Shown here: piece after piece, positions 9,818-18,941 of the stretch
Numbering within the stretch: position 1 is the first letter of the stretch
Layout of the letters: the number at the start of each line of letters is the position of its first letter
DNA from: Pigmentibacter sp. JX0631
GTDB lineage: Bacteria; Bdellovibrionota_B; Oligoflexia; Silvanigrellales; Silvanigrellaceae
Direction of reading: 5' to 3'
Length of the DNA: 64,000 nucleotides
NCBI RefSeq assembly: GCF_029873255.1
Contig: NZ_CP123622.1
Location: 1,948,501-2,012,500, forward strand
Program-made: the position numbers and the translations under genes
The notes under the pieces: generated by a model
Seen by the model: only the letters and a program-made list of their open reading frames with translations
The model's database searches: none
What the model was told of the DNA's origin: nothing

Positions 9818-11332
9818 TTTGGAAAAATTTCCTTTAAAAGCTCTTTCCCATGCAATTATTCCACAGACAGTTGATGAAATAACCCCCTGTCCTGGGAAGT
9901 AGTTGTCTCCAATTAAAAAGAGTTTGGTTTTATTATTAGGATGAGTGTATACATTAGGTATTGGATTTAATAAAGTATTGAGAGAATTCACAATTAAGCC
10001 CCCTACCCTTCCTTCGGATCTTTGGGTATAATATGCAAAAGAATGATGCATAGAAAATTCAGGAGATTTAATTTTAATATTTAAATTTTTTTCAATTCGC
10101 TCTATTAAATTTACTTTATATGTTTCTTTTAATTCATTTTGTACATATTTAGATTTTACATGAATCGTAGCAGTAAAAGATCTAATACTATTTTTTTGTT
10201 CATAAATTGATAAATACAGCGAACTTTTAAGCTCAAGAATTTCTTCATCAGGTGGAAATATTTGTATATATCTTGGTTCCTCTGAAGGTGAAATAAAATC
10301 TTCAAAATAACCATACAAAGAAAAGGCTTGCCAAGTTTCGAAAGTTTGAGCTAGATTTGTTAATTTCTTCTTATATTTATTATTTACTTGAAAGATTTCT
10401 AGAAAATCCCAGAGGGTTATATTAAGAAACAAATTATCTGTAACAGTTAGATAATGATAAATATTTTTTTTAAGATCATGAACTTTTATTTTAAAACCAG
10501 TTGTTTCTTCGTAAATTTCTATAACTTTAAACTGATAAAATATTCCTAATTCATTTTTTTTTATTTGCAAACTTAAATTATAAAAATAACTTCGCATTCC
10601 TTCTTGATATCTATAAATTCCATTATTTATAATATTTAAGCCTAGACTACCAAATAGCCAAGGAATTTTTTCCATGGTATTTTGCACTGTGTCAAGTAAC
10701 AAAGAATTAAAAATTTTATTACTGATAATATATTTTTTTTTGTTTCCAAATATCAAACAAATATTTTTAGTAGATAAAAGTGTTGTAAGTATAATTTCAA
10801 GTTTAAATTTTAATTCCAGAAATAATTTTGCGTTATGAAGCACTTCTGAAAATCTAAAAACTGGAAACTTAGGTATTTTTTTTAGCAAATTCCAAAAGTT
10901 TTCACCAATTTTTTTTGAATAATTTAATACTTTTTTAATGTATTTTAGTTCTTTATCGCTTATTATACCTTGAATAATATTTATACTATTATCATCATTT
11001 ATTGTTAAATGAATGCATTTTTCAGGGAATAAAAATTCTATTCTTTTAATTTTAACATATTTTGGGTATTGCATATCACTTTTAAGAGTAAATAATTTAT
11101 GATGTATATCATTTTCTGTGATAGCAACCATTTGAGTAGCACCCACATCATAAACTCTTTTAGGAACTCCTCTTGCAAAAAAACTAGAACATCCACCTGG
11201 TGAATAATGTTGCTCTAATAGAATAGTATTTTTAGAGTGTGAAGTTACCGAGATCAATTTTGCGACAGTGATTCCTGCTGCACCTGAACCTACAATTAAA
11301 TTTTCATATATTGGTTTCAATTCAGAATTCAT
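9812..11332 (-). CDS. FAD-dependent carotenoid desaturase/isomerase-like oxidoreductase (CrtI/CRTISO superfamily)
   Basis: Residues 8-35 form the FAD-binding Rossmann motif (LIVGSGAAGITVAKL), followed by LLEQHYSPGGCSSFF and YDVGATQM, the order seen in CrtI, CrtD and CRTISO proteins. The C-terminal FAD signature is FLIGDNYFPGQGVISSTVCG. At 506 residues it is the expected length. It is the last gene of a leftward three-gene set divergent from the carotenoid operon; it overlaps the upstream gene by 4 bases. Likely role: desaturation, isomerisation or oxidation of the carotenoid chain. The exact reaction cannot be told from motifs. Confidence 0.75.
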   Translation of the reverse strand: MNSELKPIYENLIVGSGAAGITVAKLISVTSHSKNTILLEQHYSPGGCSSFFARGVPKRVYDVGATQMVAITENDIHHKLFTLKSDMQYPKYVKIKRIEFLFPEKCIHLTINDDNSINIIQGIISDKELKYIKKVLNYSKKIGENFWNLLKKIPKFPVFRFSEVLHNAKLFLELKFKLEIILTTLLSTKNICLIFGNKKKYIISNKIFNSLLLDTVQNTMEKIPWLFGSLGLNIINNGIYRYQEGMRSYFYNLSLQIKKNELGIFYQFKVIEIYEETTGFKIKVHDLKKNIYHYLTVTDNLFLNITLWDFLEIFQVNNKYKKKLTNLAQTFETWQAFSLYGYFEDFISPSEEPRYIQIFPPDEEILELKSSLYLSIYEQKNSIRSFTATIHVKSKYVQNELKETYKVNLIERIEKNLNIKIKSPEFSMHHSFAYYTQRSEGRVGGLIVNSLNTLLNPIPNVYTHPNNKTKLFLIGDNYFPGQGVISSTVCGIIAWERAFKGNFSKL

Positions 11333-12720
11333 ACATTAACTTTAATCGATGTTTTTATTAAATGCCTATTGAATAAAAACATAACAAATTTATGAATATT
11401 TGCTTGAAAAATTCTGTAAATTGGCCAAGGTAATGAAGGATAGTAATCATGAATGGCTGCAATTGCCGTTTGTTCATGAGGGCTTATACGAAACTCAAAC
11501 CTAGCATGTGGAAAATTTTTTTTGATAACTAATAAACCGCCTTTTATATAAAATAATTGCCTGTCTTTTGAACTTCTTTCTTGTGAAAACTCAAGTGTTA
11601 GTAAATTAATATTGAAAAAAGAAAATCTGACAACATTATTTTTTACTTTTGAACGGATAATAGTAAAGAAAATTTTAGGTAACCAATTTATGTATTCCCT
11701 GCCAAGTTTCATTGCATCCCAGCCAATAGGTAAATAAAGTCTTTGCACCGTTCTTACTTTGCTTTCTTCATGCGCTTTATTTTTATCTTTAATTTTTTCA
11801 TATTTTTTAGTTTGAGAAATGGCTCTTTGTAGTGAATCATTTAAACAAACTGGGTTTGGAATGTATTTATTAAAAAGCACAGAATTGGATGCAATTAAAT
11901 TATATTTTAAACTATCTACTAAAGGAGAAATGGTAAAGTAATCAATTCCTGTAATTAAGTGCAACCAGAACTTGGAAAGTCCTAGACTAAAAAAAGGGAC
12001 TGTGATTGCAATTCTTCTAAGATTTAATATATTTGATATTTTTGTCATTAATTCATTGTAAGATAACAATTCAGATCCGTGTACATCAATCGTTTTATTA
12101 AATGTTTCTTCATTCCCAATACAATGGAAAATAAATTCAGTAACATCCTGAACGTCAATTGGTTGTGACAATGACTTAGTCCATTTTGGGGTAATCATCA
12201 CTCTAAGTCTTTTTATAAGGCGATATAAAATCTGAAATGAACTGCTTTCTGCTCCAATTATTATTGCGGCTCTAATTGTTGTTAATGGGATACCTGAGCA
12301 AGATAAAACTATTTCTACTTCATTTCTACTCTTTAAGTGCTTTGATATATTTAAATTTACTTCGGGTAAAATACCTCCAACATAAATAATTTGTTTTATT
12401 TTATTTATTTTTGCAGAACGCATTACATTGTCGGCAATAATCAAATCTAAATCATCAAAACTGCTTTGAGTTAATCTGTTGCCTTTTTTCATTGAATGGA
12501 TTAAATAGAGAATGTAATCACAATCTTTAAATGCATTCTCAGCCTCTTTTAAATTGTAGAGATCACAAGAATGCCAATGTACATTATCTTTATATGAATT
12601 TTTATTTGCGGGTACTTTTCTACTTAATGCCTTAATATTAAAATCATCAGCTAATCGGTTTATAGCCGCTTTTCCAATAAAACCACTTGCTCCAGCTATT
12701 GCTAATTTAGGTTTTTTCAT
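11329..12720 (-). CDS. NAD(P)-binding epimerase-like protein with C-terminal extension (YbjT-like)
   Basis: An atypical/extended SDR. The glycine motif GASGFIG lies at residues 10-16 and the typical YbjT-like segments YILYLIHSMKKG and IYVGGILPE follow. The first 300 residues look like the YbjT/NmrA class. The last 160 (from about LYLPIGWDAMKLGREYINWL) are an added domain resembling the DUF2867-type extension found in long YbjT homologues. It overlaps its downstream neighbour by 4 bases and follows the SDR gene by 8 bases, so the three are one operon. Substrate unknown; a role in tailoring the carotenoid is inferred only from position. Confidence 0.65.
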   Translation of the reverse strand: MKKPKLAIAGASGFIGKAAINRLADDFNIKALSRKVPANKNSYKDNVHWHSCDLYNLKEAENAFKDCDYILYLIHSMKKGNRLTQSSFDDLDLIIADNVMRSAKINKIKQIIYVGGILPEVNLNISKHLKSRNEVEIVLSCSGIPLTTIRAAIIIGAESSSFQILYRLIKRLRVMITPKWTKSLSQPIDVQDVTEFIFHCIGNEETFNKTIDVHGSELLSYNELMTKISNILNLRRIAITVPFFSLGLSKFWLHLITGIDYFTISPLVDSLKYNLIASNSVLFNKYIPNPVCLNDSLQRAISQTKKYEKIKDKNKAHEESKVRTVQRLYLPIGWDAMKLGREYINWLPKIFFTIIRSKVKNNVVRFSFFNINLLTLEFSQERSSKDRQLFYIKGGLLVIKKNFPHARFEFRISPHEQTAIAAIHDYYPSLPWPIYRIFQANIHKFVMFLFNRHLIKTSIKVNV

Positions 12721-12729
12721 ACTTATTCT

Positions 12730-13464
12730 TTATATTTTTGGAGGTGTTCTTATTCTTGTAAGACCACCATCAACATTTAAAACATGACCTGTTATAAAAG
12801 AGCTATTATCACTTAATAAAAAAGAAATAGCATGCGCAATATCTTCCGGAATGCCAATTCTTTTTATAGCATTAAGAGATATAGTTGATTTTACTGCAAT
12901 TTCATTTTGTGTTAAAAATTTAGCCATTTTTGTGTCTGTTAAGGAAGGTGAAACGCAGTTCACTCGTATTCCATAATTTGAATAAGTGATGGCTAACGAG
13001 CGGGTTAACGATTCGACCCCTCCTTTGGCTGCTGATATACTTTCGTGGTTCATGAGACCTATTTGCGCAGCGACTGAAGATACTAAAACTATCTGTCCTT
13101 TTTTTTGCTTTATCATAATAGGTAGTACATATTTTAAGGCATAAAAAATACTATTTAAATTTAGATCAATTGTTTGTAGCCACTCTTCTTTAGTTTGGCT
13201 GTGTAAGGGCTTTAAGGTAATAGAACCTACTAAATGTACATATTGATCTATTGTCTGATATTTTTTTTGAATATTTAATATAGTTTCTTTAATTTCATCA
13301 TGATCAATTGCATTAGATAAAAATAAATTATTTTTATCTTCATTTAAATCAGTATTACTTCGAATTATTTTAATTACAGTTGAATTTTTTTCTTCTAGTT
13401 CAGCAAGTTTTTTACCAATGGAGGAATTTCCACCATTTATGATTAAATTTTTTGAATGACTCAT
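12730..13464 (-). CDS. Short-chain dehydrogenase/reductase lacking the catalytic tyrosine
   Basis: A FabG-like classical SDR of 244 residues. The cofactor loop is degenerate (NGGNSSIGKKLAE), the catalytic serine sits in VLVSSVAAQIG, and the C-terminus ends in NSSFITGHVLNVDGG. The usual YxxxK is ISAAK in NHESISAAKGGVESL: Lys is kept but the general-acid Tyr is Ile (codon ATA, checked on the reverse strand). I recall an SDR subgroup with NHEAIAAAK-like motifs, so this is probably a subgroup trait rather than damage. Its start faces the carotenoid operon across a 252-base region, and it is the first gene of the leftward unit. Confidence 0.8.
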   Translation of the reverse strand: MSHSKNLIINGGNSSIGKKLAELEEKNSTVIKIIRSNTDLNEDKNNLFLSNAIDHDEIKETILNIQKKYQTIDQYVHLVGSITLKPLHSQTKEEWLQTIDLNLNSIFYALKYVLPIMIKQKKGQIVLVSSVAAQIGLMNHESISAAKGGVESLTRSLAITYSNYGIRVNCVSPSLTDTKMAKFLTQNEIAVKSTISLNAIKRIGIPEDIAHAISFLLSDNSSFITGHVLNVDGGLTRIRTPPKI

Positions 13465-13621
13465 TTTACTCCATAAGTTATTTTTAATTGATCAACATAA
13501 AAGAATAAAGCGAACCTATTTTATAAATATAATTTATTTATTTAAAATAATCAAGAGATAAAGTAAATTTTGTTATTTATTAGAAATTAATAAAATTATA
13601 AAATGTATAACTTGTCATTTT

Positions 13622-13656
13622 TGAATATATCAAAATGTAAAATCTTGATATATTCA
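13622..13656. promoter_or_regulatory. 12-bp perfect inverted repeat between divergent carotenoid operons
   Basis: TGAATATATCAA (13622-13633), an 11-base spacer, TTGATATATTCA (13645-13656). It is placed between the divergent SDR and crtD starts, where an operator controlling both directions would sit. The right arm ends inside the ribosome-binding site of a short upstream reading frame, so an RNA hairpin is also possible. The regulator is not in this window. Confidence 0.5.
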
Positions 13657-13663
13657 GGAGATT

Positions 13664-13699
13664 ATGATATTTAATTATTGTTGCTTACTAAACATATAA
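13664..13699 (+). CDS. Possible 11-residue leader peptide ahead of the crtD-like gene
   Basis: AGGAG at 13656-13660 is followed 3 bases later by ATG and an 11-codon frame (MIFNYCCLLNI) ending in TAA at 13697-13699. The main gene's own Shine-Dalgarno starts 5 bases after the stop codon. The spacing would allow translational coupling to the ATT start at 13717. It is not in frame with the main gene. The evidence is signal placement only. Confidence 0.3.
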   Translation: MIFNYCCLLNI

Positions 13700-13716
13700 C
13701 TTATTAGGAGATAACT

Positions 13717-15207
13717 ATTAAAATTGCAGTTATTGGTGCTGGAGTATCAGGTTTAACAGTTGCAAATTTATTAGTTAAACAAGGGTTTAATGTTGAAATA
13801 TTTGAGTCTGCCGAAAGATGTGGAGGAAAAATGTTTCAATATAAAAATGCAGATGGTATTTGTTGGGATACAGGACCAACATTAATTTCCTTGCCACAAG
13901 AATTAAATAATCTTTTTTTGGATCTAAATATCTCTGATATTGAGTTACTTAAGCTTCAAACTGGAAGCCAATTGAATTTTTCTGATGGTACTAATTGGGA
14001 ATTACCAGTTGGATTAGACAGCATAAAAAATTACTTTGCAAAATATAGTAATAAATTGCGACAAGAAATATCTGATGCATTAGAAATTTCTAGTGCAATT
14101 TTTGATTTTGCTGAAAAAAATATATTTTATAAAGATCCTCCAAATGTAATTTCATTAGGTTTTAAATCATTTGCTTCAGGTTTAATATTAAAGCATCCAA
14201 AACTTACCTTAACTCCATATCGGAAAGTTGTTGATACTCTGATTAGTGATCTAAATATGCGCGAGTTTTTTTATCATTTTTCAAGCTATGTTGGAATGAA
14301 TCCGGATGAAGCACAGGGAGGTATTTTAAGCATAGCACATGTAGAATTAGTTTCTCCAGTTGTTTTTCCAAAAGGGGGGGTTTACCAAATTGCCTCCATT
14401 TTGGAACAGGAAGCGCTAAAAAATAAAGTAAAAATACATTTAAATTCGTTAATTTTATCTGCGCAATTAAAAAACATAAATAATCCATTAGAAGGTTGGA
14501 ATATAGAGATTAAAAAAGATGATAAAACTCATTTAGCACATTATGACATTGTAATTTCAAATTCAGATCCATTTACAGCAGCATTTACATGGTTGAATAA
14601 AACTGATATTGCAAAAAATTATCTAGATAAAATTTCTAAAAATATGTATCGCCCATCCGAAAGTCAATTTGTTATATTATTTGACCTTTATGACGACATT
14701 GAATTGCATCATCATGTTAAAATATTTCCTGAGAGTTGGCGTGAAAGTTTTATTCAGGTTTGTGAATATAACCAACTACCAAGTGATCCTTGCATATATT
14801 TAGTTTGGCCACATGCTACAGATAAAAGTATTTCACCAAGAGTATTATTTATTTCAGCAATGGCACCAAATAATCTTTCAGGAATAAATTGGTCAAATGA
14901 TTTTAGCTTGAAGTATGCAGAACAAATATTAGAAATATGCAGAAAACGATTGAAATATGCATTTAAAGGAAAAATCTTTAAAATGGTATCACCCCAAGAA
15001 TTGGAAGATAGAGCAAACAGTTTCAAAGGTGGAATATATAGTGCTTGTTTGAAAAAGTTTAATCCTTTGGCTTTTCATGAATCAGGCTCAACAAAGTATA
15101 AAAATTTATATTTTGTTGGAGCTGGTATTCATCCAGGCGCTGGTGTTACTATGGTTATAAAATCTGCTAAAAGAATTGCTCAGCACATTTCTAAAAATTT
15201 TAAATAA
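13717..15207 (+). CDS. crtD: CrtD-like carotenoid C-3,4 desaturase with ATT start
   Basis: FAD-dependent desaturase of the CrtI/CrtD family, 496 residues. The Rossmann motif (KIAVIGAGVSGLTVANLLV) lies before the first in-frame ATG (13831), so that ATG cannot be the true start. An in-frame stop (TAG, 13705-13707) bounds the start upstream, and TAGGAG at 13705-13710 is 6 bases before an ATT at 13717; no ATG, GTG or TTG is available in between. Other motifs are WDTGPTLISLPQEL near the N-terminus and LYFVGAGIHPGAGVTMVIKS at the end, which resemble CrtD more than CrtI. In purple bacteria CrtD introduces a double bond in 1-hydroxy carotenoids, consistent with the downstream CrtC domain. It is the first gene of a seven-gene operon. 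Confidence 0.75.
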   Translation: MKIAVIGAGVSGLTVANLLVKQGFNVEIFESAERCGGKMFQYKNADGICWDTGPTLISLPQELNNLFLDLNISDIELLKLQTGSQLNFSDGTNWELPVGLDSIKNYFAKYSNKLRQEISDALEISSAIFDFAEKNIFYKDPPNVISLGFKSFASGLILKHPKLTLTPYRKVVDTLISDLNMREFFYHFSSYVGMNPDEAQGGILSIAHVELVSPVVFPKGGVYQIASILEQEALKNKVKIHLNSLILSAQLKNINNPLEGWNIEIKKDDKTHLAHYDIVISNSDPFTAAFTWLNKTDIAKNYLDKISKNMYRPSESQFVILFDLYDDIELHHHVKIFPESWRESFIQVCEYNQLPSDPCIYLVWPHATDKSISPRVLFISAMAPNNLSGINWSNDFSLKYAEQILEICRKRLKYAFKGKIFKMVSPQELEDRANSFKGGIYSACLKKFNPLAFHESGSTKYKNLYFVGAGIHPGAGVTMVIKSAKRIAQHISKNFK

Positions 15208-15220
15208 AGGTTAGAGTAAT

Positions 15221-15772
15221 ATGGATTTAAAAACATTATCTTGCCTATTTTTATTAATTTATTTAGTGATAGCTGTCATTGATGGATTTTATTTTCATAT
15301 TTACAAGTACAAATTATACGCCAGAGAAGATTCAAAAAAAGAGCATTTCCTTCATACTTTAAATGCAATTTTATTTCCTTGGTCAATATTTTTTGTTTTC
15401 TGTGATAAATTTAAAGGTCTATTTTTGTATTTTGGAATTTTCTTATTAATATTATCTTTAATTATTGAATTTTTTGATCTTTATGAAGAATTAAAAAGTC
15501 GAAAATCATTGGGAGGATTAACAAGTAATGAATATGCTATGCATTTTTCATTATCCGCATTAAGGGCAACATATTCTACATTAATTCTTGTTAGTAGACC
15601 AACATCTGATTGGATTATTTCTAATTCACACATAAACTATAATTATAATGAATCGCTGCTGGTAACTTATTTTATATATCCTGTAATTACGGTAGGAATT
15701 TTTACTGCTATTTTTCATGTAATTCTTTTTTTCATTAAAACTGATAACGTTAAAGAGATAGAAAATTTATGA
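15221..15772 (+). CDS. Conserved-looking membrane protein in carotenoid operon
   Basis: A 183-residue protein with about four membrane segments (around residues 5-25, 50-90 as two, 145-170). Conserved-looking polar residues near the membrane are Asp21, His26, Glu41, His42 and His45, plus a loop with EFFDLYEELKSRK and GGLTSNEYAMH. Similar D-xxxx-H...EHxxHT patterns occur in an uncharacterised membrane family, but I cannot name it. It is not an obvious CrtY, CrtYcd or CrtW. It lies 13 bases after crtD and overlaps crtE by 4 bases, so a carotenoid or prenyl-lipid role is likely by context only. Confidence 0.7.
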   Translation: MDLKTLSCLFLLIYLVIAVIDGFYFHIYKYKLYAREDSKKEHFLHTLNAILFPWSIFFVFCDKFKGLFLYFGIFLLILSLIIEFFDLYEELKSRKSLGGLTSNEYAMHFSLSALRATYSTLILVSRPTSDWIISNSHINYNYNESLLVTYFIYPVITVGIFTAIFHVILFFIKTDNVKEIENL

Positions 15773-16905
15773 ATATAAAAGAAATCAATTACTATGCATT
15801 AGACTATAATTACTTTCTAAAAGAATTAAGTAATTTTTTAGAAAAGGATATATATAAAAATTTTCCAAATGAATTTATAGATTTTAAACCATTTTTAGAT
15901 AAAAATTTGCTAACAATTGCAAAAGATTCAATGCTTGCTGAAGGAAAAAGAATTAGACCTCTTTTGTGTTATTGGTTGTTTAGAAATTTTTCATTAGAAA
16001 ATAATTCATTAGTTTCCTTAGATATTATTGAAAAAAATAACAAAAAATTGTTAGATACAGTAACTCAAGTAGCAATTGGAATTGAAATTTTGCATTGCGC
16101 AAGTTTGGTAATTGATGATATTGAAGATGGCAGTAGTGAGAGAAGAGGGAAAGTTTCATTACATTTATTGCACGGCATGCCGAAAGCTTTGAATGCTGGA
16201 AATTGGATGTACTTTTTAGCTTTAAAACAGTTTCCTGCTGTATCAAAATCAATTGCAATAGAGACTTTATTTGATTGTCACATAGGTCAGGCATTTGATT
16301 TATCTAGTAATGATGATTTTATTAATAAAAAATATTTTTATGCAGATGAAAATACCCGTTGGTCTTTTTACGAAAAATGTGTTTCTTTAAAAACTGGTAA
16401 ATTAATTCAACTTCCTTTAGCATCTTTAAAAAAGATTTTAAATATTTCAGACACTGATATGAATTTAATAAATAAAATATTCAATTCATATGGCATTATT
16501 TATCAAATATTTGATGACCTAAAAAACTTTATTCCAGAATTAAATAAAAATAAATTGTATGAAGATCTTAATTGTGGATTAAGAAGTGCTGTTGTGCATT
16601 CTTTTATTGATATATTAAATGAAGAAGAAAAAGAACTAGCTTATTTAGAAATTACAAAAAATAATTTTAAAAATTTTTTTTTACAGCACTATAAGAAAAT
16701 TCAGTCACTTGAAAAATGTTACTATAAAGCTTCATATTTGCTGCATATAAATTCTGTTCAATTAGAAACAATCCAAATTAATAGAGAATTAAAGGAATAT
16801 TTGTCTGACATTATTGAAAAACCTTTTGATATGATCAGAAAAAATATTTTTTCTATTATTCAAGTGAATTACAAATTAAAAATGGAAGAAACGCTTTCGT
16901 TATGA
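15769..16905 (+). CDS. crtE: Polyprenyl diphosphate synthase (geranylgeranyl diphosphate synthase type)
   Basis: Trans-isoprenyl diphosphate synthase that would supply GGPP for phytoene. The substrate region EGKRIRPLLCYWL is near residue 60, the first aspartate-rich motif DDIED near 116 (LVIDDIEDGSSERRGK), and GKLIQLP near 210. The second aspartate-rich motif is DDLKN (near residue 250) instead of DDxxD, with Asn in the last position, a mild deviation. Length is 378 residues, slightly longer than usual owing to a C-terminal extension. It overlaps both neighbours by 4 bases. Chain length is assigned as C20 from context with CrtB, not proved from sequence. Confidence 0.85.
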   Translation: MNIKEINYYALDYNYFLKELSNFLEKDIYKNFPNEFIDFKPFLDKNLLTIAKDSMLAEGKRIRPLLCYWLFRNFSLENNSLVSLDIIEKNNKKLLDTVTQVAIGIEILHCASLVIDDIEDGSSERRGKVSLHLLHGMPKALNAGNWMYFLALKQFPAVSKSIAIETLFDCHIGQAFDLSSNDDFINKKYFYADENTRWSFYEKCVSLKTGKLIQLPLASLKKILNISDTDMNLINKIFNSYGIIYQIFDDLKNFIPELNKNKLYEDLNCGLRSAVVHSFIDILNEEEKELAYLEITKNNFKNFFLQHYKKIQSLEKCYYKASYLLHINSVQLETIQINRELKEYLSDIIEKPFDMIRKNIFSIIQVNYKLKMEETLSL

Positions 16906-18941
16906 AAATATTAAAAATTGATAATTGTGATATTTCTTTACTATGTTCAAATAATCCAATTATTTTTTCAAAAATAGATCCAAAAGTAAGTTACGAATGG
17001 TTTTACATTGAAATAATGAAAGATGATCTTCACTTAGTGTGCATATTATCATATAAAGATTGTTTTAACTTGGATAAAAATAGTGTTGAGCAGCAATCTA
17101 TTTATTTTACCTTGTATAAAGGAAAAAAAATTGTAGCTTATAGTTATGTTTATTTTGATGATGAAAGTAATAAAAATTATAAAGAAGAACTTGATCAATG
17201 GCTAAGTGGAAAAAATAGTGTTTTCAGTTTCTGGATACCGGATCATTCTTTGAAAAAATTTATAAACATAAATATTAAATATGAATTTAAACAAAATTCA
17301 GAAATGAGCAAACTAAGTGAAAATAATGAGGGACACTTTTGGCAGTTTATTGATTCAGGAAATAATTTATCTGCTGTTGTTAATATATATAATGTTTCAG
17401 AAGAGTTTTCATTTTCGCATCTATGTAAAAGAAATTCATTCTTTTTTGACTATCCATTAAAATTAAAGCTCCAGAATCAAAATTATGGGGTCTTTGATTT
17501 TAAAAAAGCATCTTTCTATTTTGATCACAATTATGGCTATTCACCTTTATATTCTATAAAAGAACCTTGGTACTGGTGGCATGAAATTATACAAAATGGT
17601 ACACAAGTTAATTACTATTTTCCACATTTAGAAAGTATGTATCAAGTTAAAAAAACTAATGATCAATCTAAATATTCTTATACATATGAAATATCAAATG
17701 CGAAAGAAATTAATATCATTAAAAAATTTAAATTTAATATTTTTGGTATAAAGTATCCTAAAATACTAAATTTAAATAAAGAAATAGTTTATGATTTCAC
17801 CTTAGAATCAGCACCATTTTATCATAGAGTAAAGTCTTTTGAATTACGGAGTACATTAGAAGTTTTATACCCTAAAAAAATAGAAAATTTATTTAATCAA
17901 ACTTTAATAAAATCTAGAAAAATTAAAATAATCAAAAATATCAGTTCTAAAAATGAAATAAGATCTTATTTAAATTTTTCTCAAATATGTAAAAAAATTA
18001 CATACAATCATGGAAAATCATTTTATATTTCTTCTTTAGTTTTAGGAGAAAAGCAAAGAAATAGTTCTTACTTTATTTATGTTCTTTGTAGACTTATAGA
18101 TGATGCAACCGATGAAAGAAACTGCTTTATTGACAGCAGTAAAATAGGTTCCACATTTTCGAATGAAATATTAGAATACCTTTGGTCAGAGTGTGATTTA
18201 CTATCAGATGATTTTATTGAAACATTTATCCAACATTTAAGTAATAAAGTTTTTTCATTAGTAAACTATGATTCGGCAATAGATTTTATATTAAGTGCAA
18301 GGATTTTAATTAAAGAGTTAGAATTAGAAAAATCCTATTTTATTGATTTAATAAACGGCCAAAAAATGGATGAAAATTTTGTTCAACCATTGAATATTAG
18401 CGATTTGTATTTATATTGTTTTAGAGTTGCGGGTGTAGTTGGAATTATGATGGCTAAAATATTTCATGCTAAAAATAATTTAATAGCAATGAATGCAGCT
18501 GAAAAGTTAGGCTGCGCAATGCAAATAACAAATATTCTTAGAGATATAAAAGAAGATTATGAAAATAACCGTATTTATATACCTGCTGAATTATTTTCTA
18601 AATATAAGATTGAAAATTTTTCATTACTATTTTCTAATAACTATGAATCTATAAAGAAAAACAATTTAATTAATGAGCTTGTTAATTTAGCTATTTTATA
18701 TTACTGTGAAGCTATTGAAGGATTAAAATATATCCCATCTTTTAGGGCTAGGCTGTGTGTTAAATTGATGATTGGAGTTTATGGCTCAATTTTGGGGAAA
18801 ATTGTATTTGATAAATCAATTGTTTTTAAACAAAGAATTGTCATTTCACATTTCAAAAAGTTAATTATTTTTTTTAAAATTTTATTTGGATTTCATCCTT
18901 TAAAAGTTGCAAATCTGATTAACGAAAAGGAATTGTTATGA
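16902..18941 (+). CDS. CrtC-CrtB fusion: carotenoid 1,2-hydratase plus phytoene synthase
   Basis: A 679-residue protein with two carotenoid domains. Residues 1 to about 340 resemble CrtC (hydroxyneurosporene synthase/1,2-hydratase): YEWFYIEIM near residue 32, and FYFDHNYGYSPL followed by EPWYWWHEI near 205-225, matching the CrtC pattern of aromatic-rich strands with a D-x-N-x-G turn. Residues from about 355 to 679 are phytoene synthase: LCRLIDDATDE (first Asp-rich motif, near 400) and ILRDIKEDYENNRIYIP (second, near 548), as needed to condense two GGPP. There is no stop or start between the domains and the reading frame is continuous. This joins the first committed step with a late hydration step. 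Translationally coupled to crtE and crtI. Confidence 0.85.
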   Translation: MKILKIDNCDISLLCSNNPIIFSKIDPKVSYEWFYIEIMKDDLHLVCILSYKDCFNLDKNSVEQQSIYFTLYKGKKIVAYSYVYFDDESNKNYKEELDQWLSGKNSVFSFWIPDHSLKKFININIKYEFKQNSEMSKLSENNEGHFWQFIDSGNNLSAVVNIYNVSEEFSFSHLCKRNSFFFDYPLKLKLQNQNYGVFDFKKASFYFDHNYGYSPLYSIKEPWYWWHEIIQNGTQVNYYFPHLESMYQVKKTNDQSKYSYTYEISNAKEINIIKKFKFNIFGIKYPKILNLNKEIVYDFTLESAPFYHRVKSFELRSTLEVLYPKKIENLFNQTLIKSRKIKIIKNISSKNEIRSYLNFSQICKKITYNHGKSFYISSLVLGEKQRNSSYFIYVLCRLIDDATDERNCFIDSSKIGSTFSNEILEYLWSECDLLSDDFIETFIQHLSNKVFSLVNYDSAIDFILSARILIKELELEKSYFIDLINGQKMDENFVQPLNISDLYLYCFRVAGVVGIMMAKIFHAKNNLIAMNAAEKLGCAMQITNILRDIKEDYENNRIYIPAELFSKYKIENFSLLFSNNYESIKKNNLINELVNLAILYYCEAIEGLKYIPSFRARLCVKLMIGVYGSILGKIVFDKSIVFKQRIVISHFKKLIIFFKILFGFHPLKVANLINEKELL

